Of a stretch of DNA of 64,000 nt, positions 17,291 through 26,594 are shown one piece after another. A program made the translations under genes and the position numbers. Numbering within the stretch: the first letter of the stretch is position 1; every line of letters begins with the position of its first letter. This DNA comes from Weissella viridescens. GTDB taxonomy: Bacteria; Bacillota; Bacilli; Lactobacillales; Lactobacillaceae. The stretch lies in assembly GCF_001437355.1 (NCBI RefSeq), contig NZ_JQBM01000001.1, positions 440,923 to 504,922 of the forward strand, read 5' to 3'. The notes under the pieces were generated by a model. It made no database searches. It had not been told where the DNA came from and saw only the letters and a program-made list of their open reading frames with translations.

Positions 17291-17349
17291 GCCAGTGAAG
17301 AAAATCGACTTTAGCCAATGAAGAAAATCGACATTAGCCAATGAAAAAA
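17291..17349. repeat. 23-bp tandem repeat, about 2.5 copies
   Basis: Copies lie at 17291-17313, 17314-17336 and partial 17337-17349, each starting GCCARTGAAGAAAATCGAC. Copies one and two differ at two positions. It is intergenic and runs into the terminator at 17343. Confidence 0.85.
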
Positions 17350-17372
17350 GCCCTTCAAAACTGAAGGGCCTT
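17343..17372 (-). terminator. Terminator after the 97-aa hypothetical gene
   Basis: The stem GCCCTTC/GAAGGGC with a 6-nt loop has T6 on its minus-strand side. It lies about 85 nt after the stop at 17456. Confidence 0.75.
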
Positions 17373-17455
17373 CTTTTTAACACTAGTGTTGCGAATCCTT
17401 AAAAAATATACCAACAATAGATTGTTATGCATTTTAAGAATTGTCACTGCGGTGT

Positions 17456-17749
17456 TTAAAATGATTTGATGACATTGCGACCAGCGCTTTCACAAGCTCG
17501 TTCAAATGCCATCATGAATCGATCACGTTCCGTTGGGGTTCGAAAACGCAAGATGAACTGTTCTGCAACATCACCGACAGCAATTCGATTAATACAACTA
17601 CCCGTCACCCGACCGACGTAGATGTCAGCATGTTCGCGATCATGGATCGCCGTAAGCAAAGCGTTGAATACCTGGGGGGGAATACTTGCTTGAATTTGTA
17701 TCAAGTCGTCTAACGTGGTGTTCTGATTCGGTGTTGTGACTATATTCAT
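17456..17749 (-). CDS. Small hypothetical protein
   Basis: 97 aa, soluble, with no motif I recognise. AGGAGG lies 6 nt before the ATG of MNIVTT, so I use that rather than the first ATG of the frame, which sits in the ribosome site itself. It contains YVGRVTGSCINRIAVGDV and an Arg/Phe-rich end. Its own terminator follows. It may be a single-gene transcript. Confidence 0.6.
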   Translation of the reverse strand: MNIVTTPNQNTTLDDLIQIQASIPPQVFNALLTAIHDREHADIYVGRVTGSCINRIAVGDVAEQFILRFRTPTERDRFMMAFERACESAGRNVIKSF

Positions 17750-17915
17750 AGCGGTCCTCCTCATTCATAAATCATATCGTGGGCTGATTTAAATTTAACA
17801 TATCATCATTTTAGTTTCAACACTTAATTATTTTTTATAAAGTGTAAAATTTTAACGGTCAAAACATGTTATAATATAAAAACAGAATTTAAATTTATTT
17901 AAGGAAGAACATTTT

Positions 17916-18572
17916 ATGAGTGATTCAGTTTCGAAAACCCAATATCTACAAACAATTTTAGAATTAAGTGGCGGCGATGAGTCAACCAAAATTTCCAACA
18001 ACCAGATTGCCGATCACTTACACGTGACGCCATCTTCTGTTTCAAATATGCTAACTAAATTGCAAGAGACAGGTGAAGTGAATGTTGTCCCTTATTATGG
18101 GGTTACCCTAACAAAAACTGGACGAGAAACAGCCATTCGCTTGATTCGTTCGCACCGCCTTTTTGAAACCTTTATCGCTGAGGACTTGGACCTTCCTGTC
18201 TCAGTTGCCCACGACAATGCGGATCATCTCGATCACGATGCAACAGGTCAATTAATGGACGCCCTTGATAGTTTCCTTAAGCATCCTAAATACAGCCCAC
18301 AGGGGCTTCCTATCCCCGATGCAGAATATCACTACTCCCCTGAAAAGTTAACCAGTCTTTATGATGCTAAAGATGGTGAAACCATTACCATCCATGCCTT
18401 CACTGAAGATTTAGAGCTATTGCGTTATGTTGAAACAATTGGCTTGCCCCTTAATTCAACATGGACCATTAAAGAACGTCTCCCCTTTGATGGCCCATTG
18501 ATTCTAAACAATGATGAGCGTGAATTACAAATTACGCGACATGCAGCTGAATTCATTTATATTGAACAATAA
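17916..18572 (+). CDS. DtxR/MntR-family metal-dependent regulator
   Basis: 218 aa. The N-terminal winged helix (ISNNQIADHLHVTPSSVSNMLTKLQE) and YYGVTLTKTG are typical of MntR/IdeR. Next comes the metal-binding dimerisation region (IRSHRLFETFIAEDL, then HDNADHLDHDATGQLMDAL) and a C-terminal SH3/FeoA-like domain (about residues 145-218), which makes it the long form. A TGTTATAAT extended -10 lies at 17868-17875. Whether it controls the VIT pair is unknown; their operators are of Fur type, not MntR type. Confidence 0.88.
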   Translation: MSDSVSKTQYLQTILELSGGDESTKISNNQIADHLHVTPSSVSNMLTKLQETGEVNVVPYYGVTLTKTGRETAIRLIRSHRLFETFIAEDLDLPVSVAHDNADHLDHDATGQLMDALDSFLKHPKYSPQGLPIPDAEYHYSPEKLTSLYDAKDGETITIHAFTEDLELLRYVETIGLPLNSTWTIKERLPFDGPLILNNDERELQITRHAAEFIYIEQ

Positions 18573-18611
18573 AAAAACGAAGGTCCAATTACCTGGACCT
18601 TCGTTTTTTGT
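18572..18611 (+). terminator. Strong terminator after the DtxR/MntR gene
   Basis: A 12-bp GC-rich stem, ACGAAGGTCC/GGACCTTCGT, is flanked by A7 and T6. It probably also serves the convergent minus-strand transcript. Confidence 0.92.
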
Positions 18612-18731
18612 TTACTTTTTACGATAATCTTTTAAAGCTTGCAATAGATTAAATGCAGCCATACCTAGTCCAACAAGGGCAAAAAAGCGACCTGCACCTG
18701 ATTGTCCATTTTTGTTTTTGTTCTTAGCCAT
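18612..18731 (-). CDS. 39-aa small membrane-associated protein
   Basis: Reading MAKNKNKNGQSGAGRFFALV, then LGMAAFNLLQALKDYRKK. A basic start is followed by one amphipathic or membrane helix and a basic end. GGAG lies 9 nt before the ATG. It is 14 nt after srtA and ends at the terminator, so it is probably the third gene of rex-srtA. No function is known to me. Confidence 0.65.
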   Translation of the reverse strand: MAKNKNKNGQSGAGRFFALVGLGMAAFNLLQALKDYRKK

Positions 18732-18745
18732 ATTTATACACTCCT

Positions 18746-19477
18746 TTACTTAATCCAGCGGTTATCCTTTTCAAACGAATCCAAGACTGACTGAGGCGCC
18801 TGATTAAATGGCATTTCCTTAGTTAAGTCCCCTTGCATGATAACACGTCCACGCTCAGCTGTATAATCACATGTAATTAACGTGACCATTTTACGACCAG
18901 GGATTGGGTCAGCAACCTGCACATCAGTCGGCTTCACCACGCGATAACTGGTTGTCTTATACTCGTACACTTTCTTCATATCCGTTAAGTAGATTTTTTG
19001 TCCAACTTTTCCGTGATAGTAGATTGGTGAGAAAAGAACTTTTTTACCAGAATCGCCCTGGATAAAGTGACTAGCTAACGCGTAATTTCCTTGTCCCATT
19101 TGTTGGTTTTCATTTAAGGTCCCGGCACCCAATGACAAAATTGTATCGCTAACACCATTAGCAATCGGTACTGACAAACCAATTTCTGGTACAGAAACAA
19201 AACCAATAAAATCAACTTTTCCAGCATTGACGCGTGCTTTTAGAATCTGCTGTGCTGATAAGGTATTCACCTTACTCCAGTCGTAGTTTGCATCTTTTTT
19301 CGTTTGATCTGCTTTATTAATGGTTTTTTGGGTCACTTTTGGTTCAAACGTATTGATGGCAAAAGTTGCAATTTGATTATGAAAAATCAATCCCAGTGCG
19401 ATAATAATCAGCACAACATATATTAAGGTCGACCACCAGTGATGCTTCCGACTTGTTGTCTTTTTCTTATCTGCCAT
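18746..19477 (-). CDS. srtA: Class A sortase
   Basis: 243-aa membrane-anchored transpeptidase that links LPxTG proteins to peptidoglycan. One TM helix (about residues 16-34) is followed by the sortase barrel. The catalytic His is in ASHF (about residue 137), the Cys in TLITCDY (about residue 203), and the Arg in ERGRVIM. The giant LPNTG protein at 43-50 kb is a likely substrate. It starts 6 nt after rex. Confidence 0.93.
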   Translation of the reverse strand: MADKKKTTSRKHHWWSTLIYVVLIIIALGLIFHNQIATFAINTFEPKVTQKTINKADQTKKDANYDWSKVNTLSAQQILKARVNAGKVDFIGFVSVPEIGLSVPIANGVSDTILSLGAGTLNENQQMGQGNYALASHFIQGDSGKKVLFSPIYYHGKVGQKIYLTDMKKVYEYKTTSYRVVKPTDVQVADPIPGRKMVTLITCDYTAERGRVIMQGDLTKEMPFNQAPQSVLDSFEKDNRWIK

Positions 19478-19483
19478 TTTTAG

Positions 19484-20152
19484 TTAGTCCTGCTCTGCAT
19501 CAAAATTGTTGATAAAGTACAACAAAATTTGTAATTCGTTCGTTAGGTCAACGTTTTGAACCCGCACATCCTTGGGTACATCCAAACGCAATGGTGTAAA
19601 GTTTAAAATGCCTCGCACCCCTGCATCGGCTAAACGTTTAGCCGTCTTTTGTGCTTCTTCAGCGGGCACTGTTAGAATAGCCACTTCAATCCGTTGATCT
19701 TGAATTTGCTTTTCCAAATCATCAATACTATAAATTGGCACACCAGCTTGAATGGTGTTTACAATCTTTGGATTGACATCAAATGCCGCAGAAATGCGCG
19801 CATTTGAACTTTGGTGGAAATTGAAGTTCAACAAGGCTTGACCCAAGTTACCAACCCCAACTAAGGCAACTGAAGCCAAATTGTCTTGGTTCAAAATATC
19901 ACCAAAGAATTCCATCAATTCTTTAACATCATATCCATACCCACGCTTACCAAGCGCCCCAAAGTATGAAAAATCACGTCGGATCGTTGCTGCATCAAAT
20001 TTAACAGCTTTAGAAAGTTCATTTGATGAGATTCGTGTTACGCCAGAATCTAGTAAAATTTTCAAATAACGGTAATAGATGGGTAATCTACGTGCGGTTG
20101 CACGTGGAATATCCTTTTCAGTTGTATGGACGTGTTCTTTGTCTTCAGTCAT
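19484..20152 (-). CDS. rex: Redox-sensing repressor Rex
   Basis: 222-aa NADH/NAD-responsive repressor. An N-terminal winged helix ([41 protein letters not shown]) precedes a Rossmann domain ([16 protein letters not shown]). I use the ATG of MTEDKEH because GAGGGG lies just before it; the frame is open 13 codons further. Rex normally represses fermentative and NADH-oxidising genes. A Rex-like box sits on its own promoter. Confidence 0.93.
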   Translation of the reverse strand: MTEDKEHVHTTEKDIPRATARRLPIYYRYLKILLDSGVTRISSNELSKAVKFDAATIRRDFSYFGALGKRGYGYDVKELMEFFGDILNQDNLASVALVGVGNLGQALLNFNFHQSSNARISAAFDVNPKIVNTIQAGVPIYSIDDLEKQIQDQRIEVAILTVPAEEAQKTAKRLADAGVRGILNFTPLRLDVPKDVRVQNVDLTNELQILLYFINNFDAEQD

Positions 20153-20183
20153 GCTTTCACCCCTCACCATTTCAACAAAAATA

Positions 20184-20233
20184 TAATACACTAACTATAA
20201 CATAGTTAGTGTATTATGTGAATATATTAACAA
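20184..20233 (-). promoter_or_regulatory. rex promoter with a Rex box and a 33-bp perfect palindrome
   Basis: On the minus strand, TTCACA (20217-20222) and TATAGT (20194-20199, with TG before it) are 17 nt apart. A Rex-like site, ATGTGAATATATTAACAA (20216-20233), covers the -35. Directly adjoining it, TAATACACTAACTAT and its exact complement (20184-20198 and 20202-20216) form a palindrome over the spacer, -10 and start. Two separate operators are likely. Confidence 0.7.
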
Positions 20234-20273
20234 CTATTTTTCACAAGCAAAAATCTTGCCTGAAGCGCATCGA

Positions 20274-21644
20274 TTAAGCTTTCTTAGGCTTTCCCTTATC
20301 TTTTCGATGCTTACGCTTAGCCTTTTTTTCTTTAGCAAAACGATCTTCTCGTGACTGTACTTCCTGTTCTTTACGTACCGGTTTCACGAACTTTGTGCTT
20401 TTTTTAGCAGATGTACTTGGCTTATCTGAATCATCTGTTTTAACAGTTACATTCTTTTTAGGTTGAGCTACCTTAGTTGCCGCCTTACCCTTACCAGACG
20501 AAGGTCGACTACTTGGCTTATTATTCCCACCGGCCCGACTATTTCGCAGGATGGCTGAATCATTTTCCAATAAGCGTGGACGCCCCTTCACAACTTCAAT
20601 ATCAACGGCAACCATACGCTTTAAATCACGCGCATCATGATCATTACCAAAAGTAATCACCAAGCCATTTTTGCCCATTCGACCAGTTCGACCAGAACGA
20701 TGTGTATAAGTTTCCCCATCTCGTGGCAAATCAAAGTTAATGACAACCGGTAAATCAGGAATATCTAATCCACGCGCCCCAACATCAGTCGTCAACAAGA
20801 ATTTAGCATCCCCATTCTTAAACGAACGCATCGCACGTTCACGTGTTGAACTTGAGTCACCACGGACCAAAGTCGCCATTCCAATATGTTCATGCGCTAA
20901 GAAGTTCGCAGTCATTTTCAATTGTTTTGTTGTATTGAAAAAAACCATGGCCTGCATTTTCTTTTGGGCCGCTAGCTGACGTAATCGTTTGTTTCGTTGA
21001 TCAGTTGCCGTTAACCAAAACTCATGTTCGATCTTCGTTGGCATTGGCACGTCGCGTTGATCAATGCGCTCAAACTCACGATCAAACACGCCGGCTGCAA
21101 TCTTTTCATCTACTTCAGTGGCACCAAATAGAGCGACTTGAACATCTGAATTGTCGATGGCATCCCAGATTTCATCAACCTGTTTTGCTGTATCATCACG
21201 CAAGAGTTCATCAGCCTCATCAAGAACCAATGTCCGTAGGCGTCCCAACTTTAATTTATTATTATTAATCAGTTCAACAACACGACCAGGTGTTCCGACT
21301 AAAACCTCAGGATGCTTTTTTAAGCGATCCAATTGATTTTTAATGTTAGCACCACCAGTTAGCGACAATACTTTTAGTCCGAGCGTGCTTGCCCATTCAC
21401 GCATCACATGTGTTGTTTGCATAGCAAGTTCTTGAGATGGCGCGAGAACTAGCAATTGCTCCCCATCATCTGGGGTAACATTTTCAAGTAATGGCCAAGT
21501 AAAAGCCAATGTTTTTCCAGTTCCAGTTGGGGCTAAAGCGTCGATTGAACGTCCATCTTTAAGTGGCTCATACACCGCTTTTTGAATCGGTGTTAATTCG
21601 CTGAATCCACTTGATTGGATTTTTTCTTCAAATTGTTGATGCAT
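20274..21644 (-). CDS. DEAD-box ATP-dependent RNA helicase
   Basis: 456 aa. Motifs in order: Q-motif (GFSELTPIQ), I (APTGTGKT), Ia, II (VLDEADELL), III as GAT rather than SAT (FGATE), V (TTDVGARGLDIP) and VI (HRSGRTGRMG). The last ~90 residues are Lys/Arg-rich and low in complexity and probably bind RNA. Similar helicases act in ribosome assembly and mRNA decay at low temperature. It follows an oxidoreductase gene by 27 nt. Confidence 0.92.
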   Translation of the reverse strand: MHQQFEEKIQSSGFSELTPIQKAVYEPLKDGRSIDALAPTGTGKTLAFTWPLLENVTPDDGEQLLVLAPSQELAMQTTHVMREWASTLGLKVLSLTGGANIKNQLDRLKKHPEVLVGTPGRVVELINNNKLKLGRLRTLVLDEADELLRDDTAKQVDEIWDAIDNSDVQVALFGATEVDEKIAAGVFDREFERIDQRDVPMPTKIEHEFWLTATDQRNKRLRQLAAQKKMQAMVFFNTTKQLKMTANFLAHEHIGMATLVRGDSSSTRERAMRSFKNGDAKFLLTTDVGARGLDIPDLPVVINFDLPRDGETYTHRSGRTGRMGKNGLVITFGNDHDARDLKRMVAVDIEVVKGRPRLLENDSAILRNSRAGGNNKPSSRPSSGKGKAATKVAQPKKNVTVKTDDSDKPSTSAKKSTKFVKPVRKEQEVQSREDRFAKEKKAKRKHRKDKGKPKKA

Positions 21645-21671
21645 TATTTCTCCTTGGGTCAGTTAAGTCAC

Positions 21672-22649
21672 TTAGTCTGCTGGAAATACAATCCCAGCTG
21701 ATTGACGCAAATCTGTCAAAACCAGATTTACGCGCTGACTTGTTAGTAATAATTCTTTATATTCGTTAGCATGTGTTTCAGGCTCTTCCATAATTGCTGC
21801 AAAATCATTAGCTTCAGCAATCATTGGGTTTTCAGGAGCAGGATCACTGATAACAAGTTCATCGCCAACACCATCGTTATAACTTACGTTTTCTAGCTCA
21901 GCAATATTATCAATGATAATCGTGTCTTTACGCCCCATAATTTCTGAATGTTGGTAACTATTTGACATCTTACCGAATTGTGCAGTCATATCAAATTCTG
22001 GATAACGTAAAATGGCTGTCCCACGTCCATCGGCGCCATTTGCAAGTTTGGTTGCAAAATAGTGCACTGAATCTGGCAATCCAAACAAAGCTACGATGGC
22101 ATAAATAGGATAAACACCTAAATCAGTGAGGGCACCCGCACTGAATTCACGTGTCAAAACATTGGGCTCTTCGCCAGCTAGATAGGCGTCAAAGCGGGAT
22201 GAATACTTTTCATAGACAAACGTTCCCCCAGAGATCACTGGCATCTCAGCAACTTTGGCCGCAATTGCCTTAAAGTTTGGCTGATGAATATGGCGAGCTG
22301 CCTCAAACAGGTGTACGTTTGGGTGCAAGCGTAACAAAGAGTAAATTTTTTCATACTCTTTTGGATTGGAAAAGGCTGATTTTTCAACAATAACCTGTAG
22401 ATCGTTTTCAATGGCCTGCTTCACTTGTTGATAATGTAGGCTATTCGGTGAGGCGATATAAACAACATCGATATCACTAGCATAAAAAGCAGCTAAATCA
22501 GTGAATACAGCTGCGTCATCTGAAAATTCACGTCCTGTCGATTCACGACGTGAATAGACACTTGTCAGCTGATAACGGCCAGTTGTTTCCGCAGCCTCAA
22601 CAAACATTTTACTAATCCAATTTGTTCCAATAACCCCTAATTTTAGCAT
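21672..22649 (-). CDS. Gfo/Idh/MocA-family oxidoreductase
   Basis: 325-aa NAD(P)-dependent dehydrogenase. The N-terminal Rossmann motif is KLGVIGTNWISKMF; the family EK motif is IVEKSAF (about residue 92). The C-terminal domain is an alpha/beta sheet with GGTFVYEKYSSRFD and TDLGVYPIYA. The substrate is unknown; sugars or inositols are usual in the family. It probably shares a transcript with the downstream helicase. Confidence 0.85.
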   Translation of the reverse strand: MLKLGVIGTNWISKMFVEAAETTGRYQLTSVYSRRESTGREFSDDAAVFTDLAAFYASDIDVVYIASPNSLHYQQVKQAIENDLQVIVEKSAFSNPKEYEKIYSLLRLHPNVHLFEAARHIHQPNFKAIAAKVAEMPVISGGTFVYEKYSSRFDAYLAGEEPNVLTREFSAGALTDLGVYPIYAIVALFGLPDSVHYFATKLANGADGRGTAILRYPEFDMTAQFGKMSNSYQHSEIMGRKDTIIIDNIAELENVSYNDGVGDELVISDPAPENPMIAEANDFAAIMEEPETHANEYKELLLTSQRVNLVLTDLRQSAGIVFPAD

Positions 22650-22724
22650 ATTATCATCCCCCTCACGCTATTGTATTGCATGTTTTTAGTTATCATTACA
22701 TCAGTTAAAACTACGACCTTGTTG

Positions 22725-23432
22725 TCATATAACTTGCTTATCTGTAACAACCAATTGATCATCTAAATCATAAATAATTGGCTCACCATTGGCAATTTCA
22801 AGGTGCATAATATCAGCATCAGAAATATGCTCAATATGTTTCGTTAAAGCTCGTACGGTACTTCCATGGGCAACAATTAGGACATTTTCTCCAGCTTGTA
22901 AATGCGGTACAATTACCGATTCATAAAATGGTAGAATTCGCGCCAAAGCAACCTTCAAACTTTCGCCATGTGGCAACTCAGTTTCAGGAATATCATCATA
23001 TCGTCGATCAAAGGCTGGATATGTTTTACCGTCAACGGTAATCGATGTTGGATGTCCTTGCGTTTGTGGTGGTAACACATCATAAGCTCGTCGCCATTCA
23101 TGAACTTGTGCCTCGCCCCACTTTGCTCGTGCATCATCGCGATTCACCCCTTGTAAAGCTCCATAATGACGCTCATTAAGACGCCATGTTTTTTGCTCAG
23201 GGACATATAGTTGGTTCGTTTCCTCCAACATAATATGCAATGTTTTAATCGCGCGTTTCAGCAAAGACGTTGCTGCAAAATCAAATTGGATCTGCGTCTC
23301 TGCAAGCAAACTACCAGCTTGATGTGCTTGAGTGACACCTGCATCGCTTAAATCCGTATCAATCCAACCATTAAACAAATTCTTAGCATTCCATTCACTT
23401 TGACCGTGACGCATTATTACTAATTTTGCCAT
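22725..23432 (-). CDS. gpmA: 2,3-bisphosphoglycerate-dependent phosphoglycerate mutase
   Basis: 235-aa glycolytic enzyme interconverting 3- and 2-phosphoglycerate. It opens MAKLVIMRHGQSEWNAKNLF with the phosphohistidine in RHG, followed by ERHYGALQG, LPHGESLK and VAHGSTVRAL. The start is set by homology; AAAGGAG lies 11 nt before. The open frame extends 21 codons upstream without support. Confidence 0.94.
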   Translation of the reverse strand: MAKLVIMRHGQSEWNAKNLFNGWIDTDLSDAGVTQAHQAGSLLAETQIQFDFAATSLLKRAIKTLHIMLEETNQLYVPEQKTWRLNERHYGALQGVNRDDARAKWGEAQVHEWRRAYDVLPPQTQGHPTSITVDGKTYPAFDRRYDDIPETELPHGESLKVALARILPFYESVIVPHLQAGENVLIVAHGSTVRALTKHIEHISDADIMHLEIANGEPIIYDLDDQLVVTDKQVI

Positions 23433-23521
23433 GTTTACATCGACTCCTTTAACGCAATTTACCTTAATTATACACCACTGTGCGGCGGATTTCACTGCTC
23501 AACGGGGCTGGACAGGTTCCA

Positions 23522-23560
23522 TTAAAAAACTCCCCCTCAGATAACTAAGCGGGAGTTCTT
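23522..23560 (-). terminator. Terminator after the rRNA methyltransferase gene
   Basis: AACTCCCGCTTAG pairs with CTGAGGGGGAGTT around TTAT, followed by T6 on the minus strand. Confidence 0.85.
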
Positions 23561-23565
23561 AATCA

Positions 23566-24936
23566 TTAAGCTTTACGTTCCAAAACTGTCACTGATTCCA
23601 CGTGAGTTGTTTGTGGGAATTGGTCGATTGGTTGTACATCACCCTTGATTTGGTAACCTTGTTCAAGGAACAAAGCGACATCTCGAGCCAACGTAGCTGG
23701 GTTACAACTAATGTAAACAACACGATCAGGTCCCATTTCAACCGCTGCGTCAATCAATTCTTGCGTTAGACCCTTACGAGGTGGATCCAAGAAGATAACA
23801 TCCGGCTTTAGACCATCTGCAGCCCATTCAGCCATTTTATCTTCAGCCTTACCAAGTTCAAACTTGGCATTTTGAATACCGTTAATATCGGCGTTACGCT
23901 TGGCATCATCAACCGCTTCGGGAACAACTTCGACCCCAAGTACTGACTTAACACGGTCGGCAATGGTCAATGAAATAGTTCCAATACCTGAGTACGCGTC
24001 AATCACAACGTCTGTTGGCTTCAACTCTGCCTTATCAGCAGCATTTTGATACACAACTTCAGTCATTTCAGGGTTAACTTGGTAGAATGAGTTTGGTCCG
24101 ATGGCAAACGTCTTCCCTAGCAAAGTATCCTTGATGGCTTTTTCACCCCAAAGGACCTTGTTTGTGTCACCCATAATAACGTTCGTCTTTTCTTGATTCA
24201 CGTTTTGAATAATTGATACGACTTCTGGCAAGGCCTCACGAATATCATTAATGATAAATTCAGCTGTAGGCAAGCGCTTAGCACGCGTTACCAAAACGAT
24301 CATCATTTGATGTGAGTAGTGTCCACGACGAATCATAATTGTACGGACAACACCCTTATGGTTCTCTTCATCATAGGCAGCAACGTGGTACTTACGTAAA
24401 ATATCACGTACAACGACAATTGCCTTATCGATTTCTGGATCTTGAATGTAGAAATCTTCCATAGGTTGTAAACGGTGTGAGCCACGACGGTAGAAACCAG
24501 TCGTCACTTCGCCATTAATTTCGCGAACAGGGATTTGGGCCTTGTTTCGGTAACCCCATGGGTTTTCCATACCAATAGTTGGTAGTACTTCAACGTCAAC
24601 GTGTTGCTTATTGAACACATCAGCGACTTGCTTTTGTTTATGTTTTAGTTGCGCGTCATATGTTAGGTGAGCCAACGGTGCAACACCTGAAGTTAAGACC
24701 TTAGTATCAATTTCAGTATTACGATCTGGTGACTCTTCCAAACGGCGAATGACACGTCCAAATCCAAAGTTAGACGTAACCTTAGTTACCCCCACAAGGA
24801 TTTTTTCGCCTGGCACAGCATTAACAACGAAAATTGGGAAGTCTTCATACTTCACCACTCCGTTACCTTCATAGGTAATATCAATCACTGTGGCTTCAAA
24901 TTCTTGGTTTTTTACAACCGGTGCTTTTCTCTTCAT
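23566..24936 (-). CDS. rlmD: 23S rRNA (uracil-5-)-methyltransferase, RumA family
   Basis: 456-aa SAM-dependent methyltransferase making m5U in 23S rRNA. An N-terminal TRAM domain (about residues 8-65) is followed by the catalytic core: VIDAYSGIGTISL (SAM site), FLDPPRKGL and YISCNPATLARD, with the catalytic Cys in ISCNPATL. The CxxC-type Fe-S cluster ligands of E. coli RumA are not visible, as in many Firmicutes homologues. In Bacillus a single such enzyme modifies two positions. Confidence 0.88.
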   Translation of the reverse strand: MKRKAPVVKNQEFEATVIDITYEGNGVVKYEDFPIFVVNAVPGEKILVGVTKVTSNFGFGRVIRRLEESPDRNTEIDTKVLTSGVAPLAHLTYDAQLKHKQKQVADVFNKQHVDVEVLPTIGMENPWGYRNKAQIPVREINGEVTTGFYRRGSHRLQPMEDFYIQDPEIDKAIVVVRDILRKYHVAAYDEENHKGVVRTIMIRRGHYSHQMMIVLVTRAKRLPTAEFIINDIREALPEVVSIIQNVNQEKTNVIMGDTNKVLWGEKAIKDTLLGKTFAIGPNSFYQVNPEMTEVVYQNAADKAELKPTDVVIDAYSGIGTISLTIADRVKSVLGVEVVPEAVDDAKRNADINGIQNAKFELGKAEDKMAEWAADGLKPDVIFLDPPRKGLTQELIDAAVEMGPDRVVYISCNPATLARDVALFLEQGYQIKGDVQPIDQFPQTTHVESVTVLERKA

Positions 24937-24999
24937 CTTTTCTCCTTTTTGGTCTTTTCGACAACCAGTAAGCTAACAGTATACCACACTTTATCGTAA

Positions 25000-25035
25000 A
25001 TAAAAAAAGTTCGGACAATTTGTCCAAACTTCTTT
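25000..25035 (-). terminator. Terminator after htpX
   Basis: The near-perfect stem AAGTTTGGACAA/TTGTCCGAACTT is followed by T7 on the minus strand. Confidence 0.88.
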
Positions 25036-25040
25036 GTGGA

Positions 25041-25928
25041 TTACATCTGACGTAAAGCGGCAATGCGTTCTTCCATTGGTGGATGTGTATCAAATAAATG
25101 ACTCATCCGGCTCTCTTTTTTGAGCGGATCACCAATATATAATCCTGCACTACTTGGCGCAACATTTTCTTCGGCCATTGGTTCGCTGCCTGAAATTTTA
25201 GTCAACGCATCAATCAGCCCCTGTGGGTTACGTGTTAATTCAACCGCGCCTGCATCAGCTAGAAACTCTCGATTACGTGAAATCGCAAGCTGAATAATTG
25301 TGGCCGCTAACGGTGCCAACATCATGACAATCACAGCCATAACGATACCAAAGATGTTACTTGATTGATTATCACGATCCCGTGAACTCCAACCCCAAAA
25401 ACTTGTTCCGAAATTAGCTAACATGGTAATAACCGACGTTAGGGCCACTGCTAAGGTTTGAATTCGAATATCGTAATTGCGCACGTGCGTCATCTCGTGA
25501 GCCATCACACCCTCAAGTTCTTCACGATTTAATTTTTGTAAAATACCAACCGTTGCTGCCACAGCTGCATTTTCCGGCTTATTTCCTGTTGCAAAGGCAT
25601 TGGGACTTGAATCATCAATAATGAATACCCGTGGCATTGGCACATTTGCCACTAGTGCCATATCTTCAACGATATGCCACAGTTCCGGCGCTTGCTCTGC
25701 CGTTGTAATTTCATAGCCATGATTCATGGACATCACGACATCCGTTGATTGACTCATCATGTAGAAGGCATAAACACCACCTGCAACTAAGGCAATCAAC
25801 ACCCCTGCTGACCAACTTGCCATCAAGAAATAACCTAAAGCTGCACCAACAATTGCTGTAAATAAGAAAAAGCCAAAAATTAAGATGACTGTTTTTCGTT
25901 TATTCTGGGCAATTTGTTCAAAAAGCAT
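25041..25928 (-). CDS. htpX: Membrane zinc metalloprotease HtpX (M48)
   Basis: 295 aa. Two N-terminal TM helices are followed by the zinc site [12 protein letters not shown] (HExxH) with a third ligand Glu further on ([13 protein letters not shown]), and two more TM segments around residues 150-205. It degrades misfolded membrane proteins in stress. It follows lemA by 18 nt, a pairing found in many Firmicutes. Confidence 0.93.
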   Translation of the reverse strand: MLFEQIAQNKRKTVILIFGFFLFTAIVGAALGYFLMASWSAGVLIALVAGGVYAFYMMSQSTDVVMSMNHGYEITTAEQAPELWHIVEDMALVANVPMPRVFIIDDSSPNAFATGNKPENAAVAATVGILQKLNREELEGVMAHEMTHVRNYDIRIQTLAVALTSVITMLANFGTSFWGWSSRDRDNQSSNIFGIVMAVIVMMLAPLAATIIQLAISRNREFLADAGAVELTRNPQGLIDALTKISGSEPMAEENVAPSSAGLYIGDPLKKESRMSHLFDTHPPMEERIAALRQM

Positions 25929-25946
25929 GTGATTTCCTCGTTTATC

Positions 25947-26516
25947 TTATAACCCTTGGTCGTCAAATGAGACCTTAGTTTGTACCTTTTCTTCCTCAGG
26001 TGTTTCCAAGAACTTTGCAGGCTTGAATTTATGAACTGAGGCAACGATATTCGTTGGGAAAGTTTGTAACTTTGTGTTGTAGCTAGCTACAGAAGAATTA
26101 AATAATTGTCGTGAATAAGCAATTTTGTTTTCTGTATTGGTAAGCTCTTCCATCAACTTTTCATATTGTTGTGAAGCTTTCAAATCAGGATATGATTCAG
26201 CCACCGCAAAAATTGACTTCAAGTTAGCAGACAACTTATCTGACAAATCCATCTTTTGTTGGTGATCTGCATCAGGCACCTGTGCAATTTGATTACGCAA
26301 AGCAACGACGTTCTCCAAAGTGCTCTTCTCGAAACGTGCGTATCCTTTAACTGTTTCCAATAAGTTTGGAATCAAATCATTACGACGCTTCAATTGGACA
26401 TCAATTTGGCTCCATGATTCTTGCGTGTACATGCGTGCTTTAACTAATCCGTTATAAGCATTGATCCAAATAATGACAATAATAGCGATAACTGCCAAAG
26501 CAATCCAAATTCCCAT
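25947..26516 (-). CDS. lemA: LemA family protein
   Basis: 189-aa protein with one N-terminal TM helix (IWIALAVIAIIVIIWINA) and a long helical bundle outside. The family signature NGLVKARMYTQESWSQIDVQLKRRNDLIPNLL is split here by position but complete (about residues 22-54). Its function is not settled; it is commonly linked to htpX, as here. Confidence 0.92.
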   Translation of the reverse strand: MGIWIALAVIAIIVIIWINAYNGLVKARMYTQESWSQIDVQLKRRNDLIPNLLETVKGYARFEKSTLENVVALRNQIAQVPDADHQQKMDLSDKLSANLKSIFAVAESYPDLKASQQYEKLMEELTNTENKIAYSRQLFNSSVASYNTKLQTFPTNIVASVHKFKPAKFLETPEEEKVQTKVSFDDQGL

Positions 26517-26594
26517 TTTAATACCTGCTTTCTCTACCTAAAGTTGTGTTTGTAGTTATTATAACAAACAATACCCTTACCTAAACTTAAGTTT

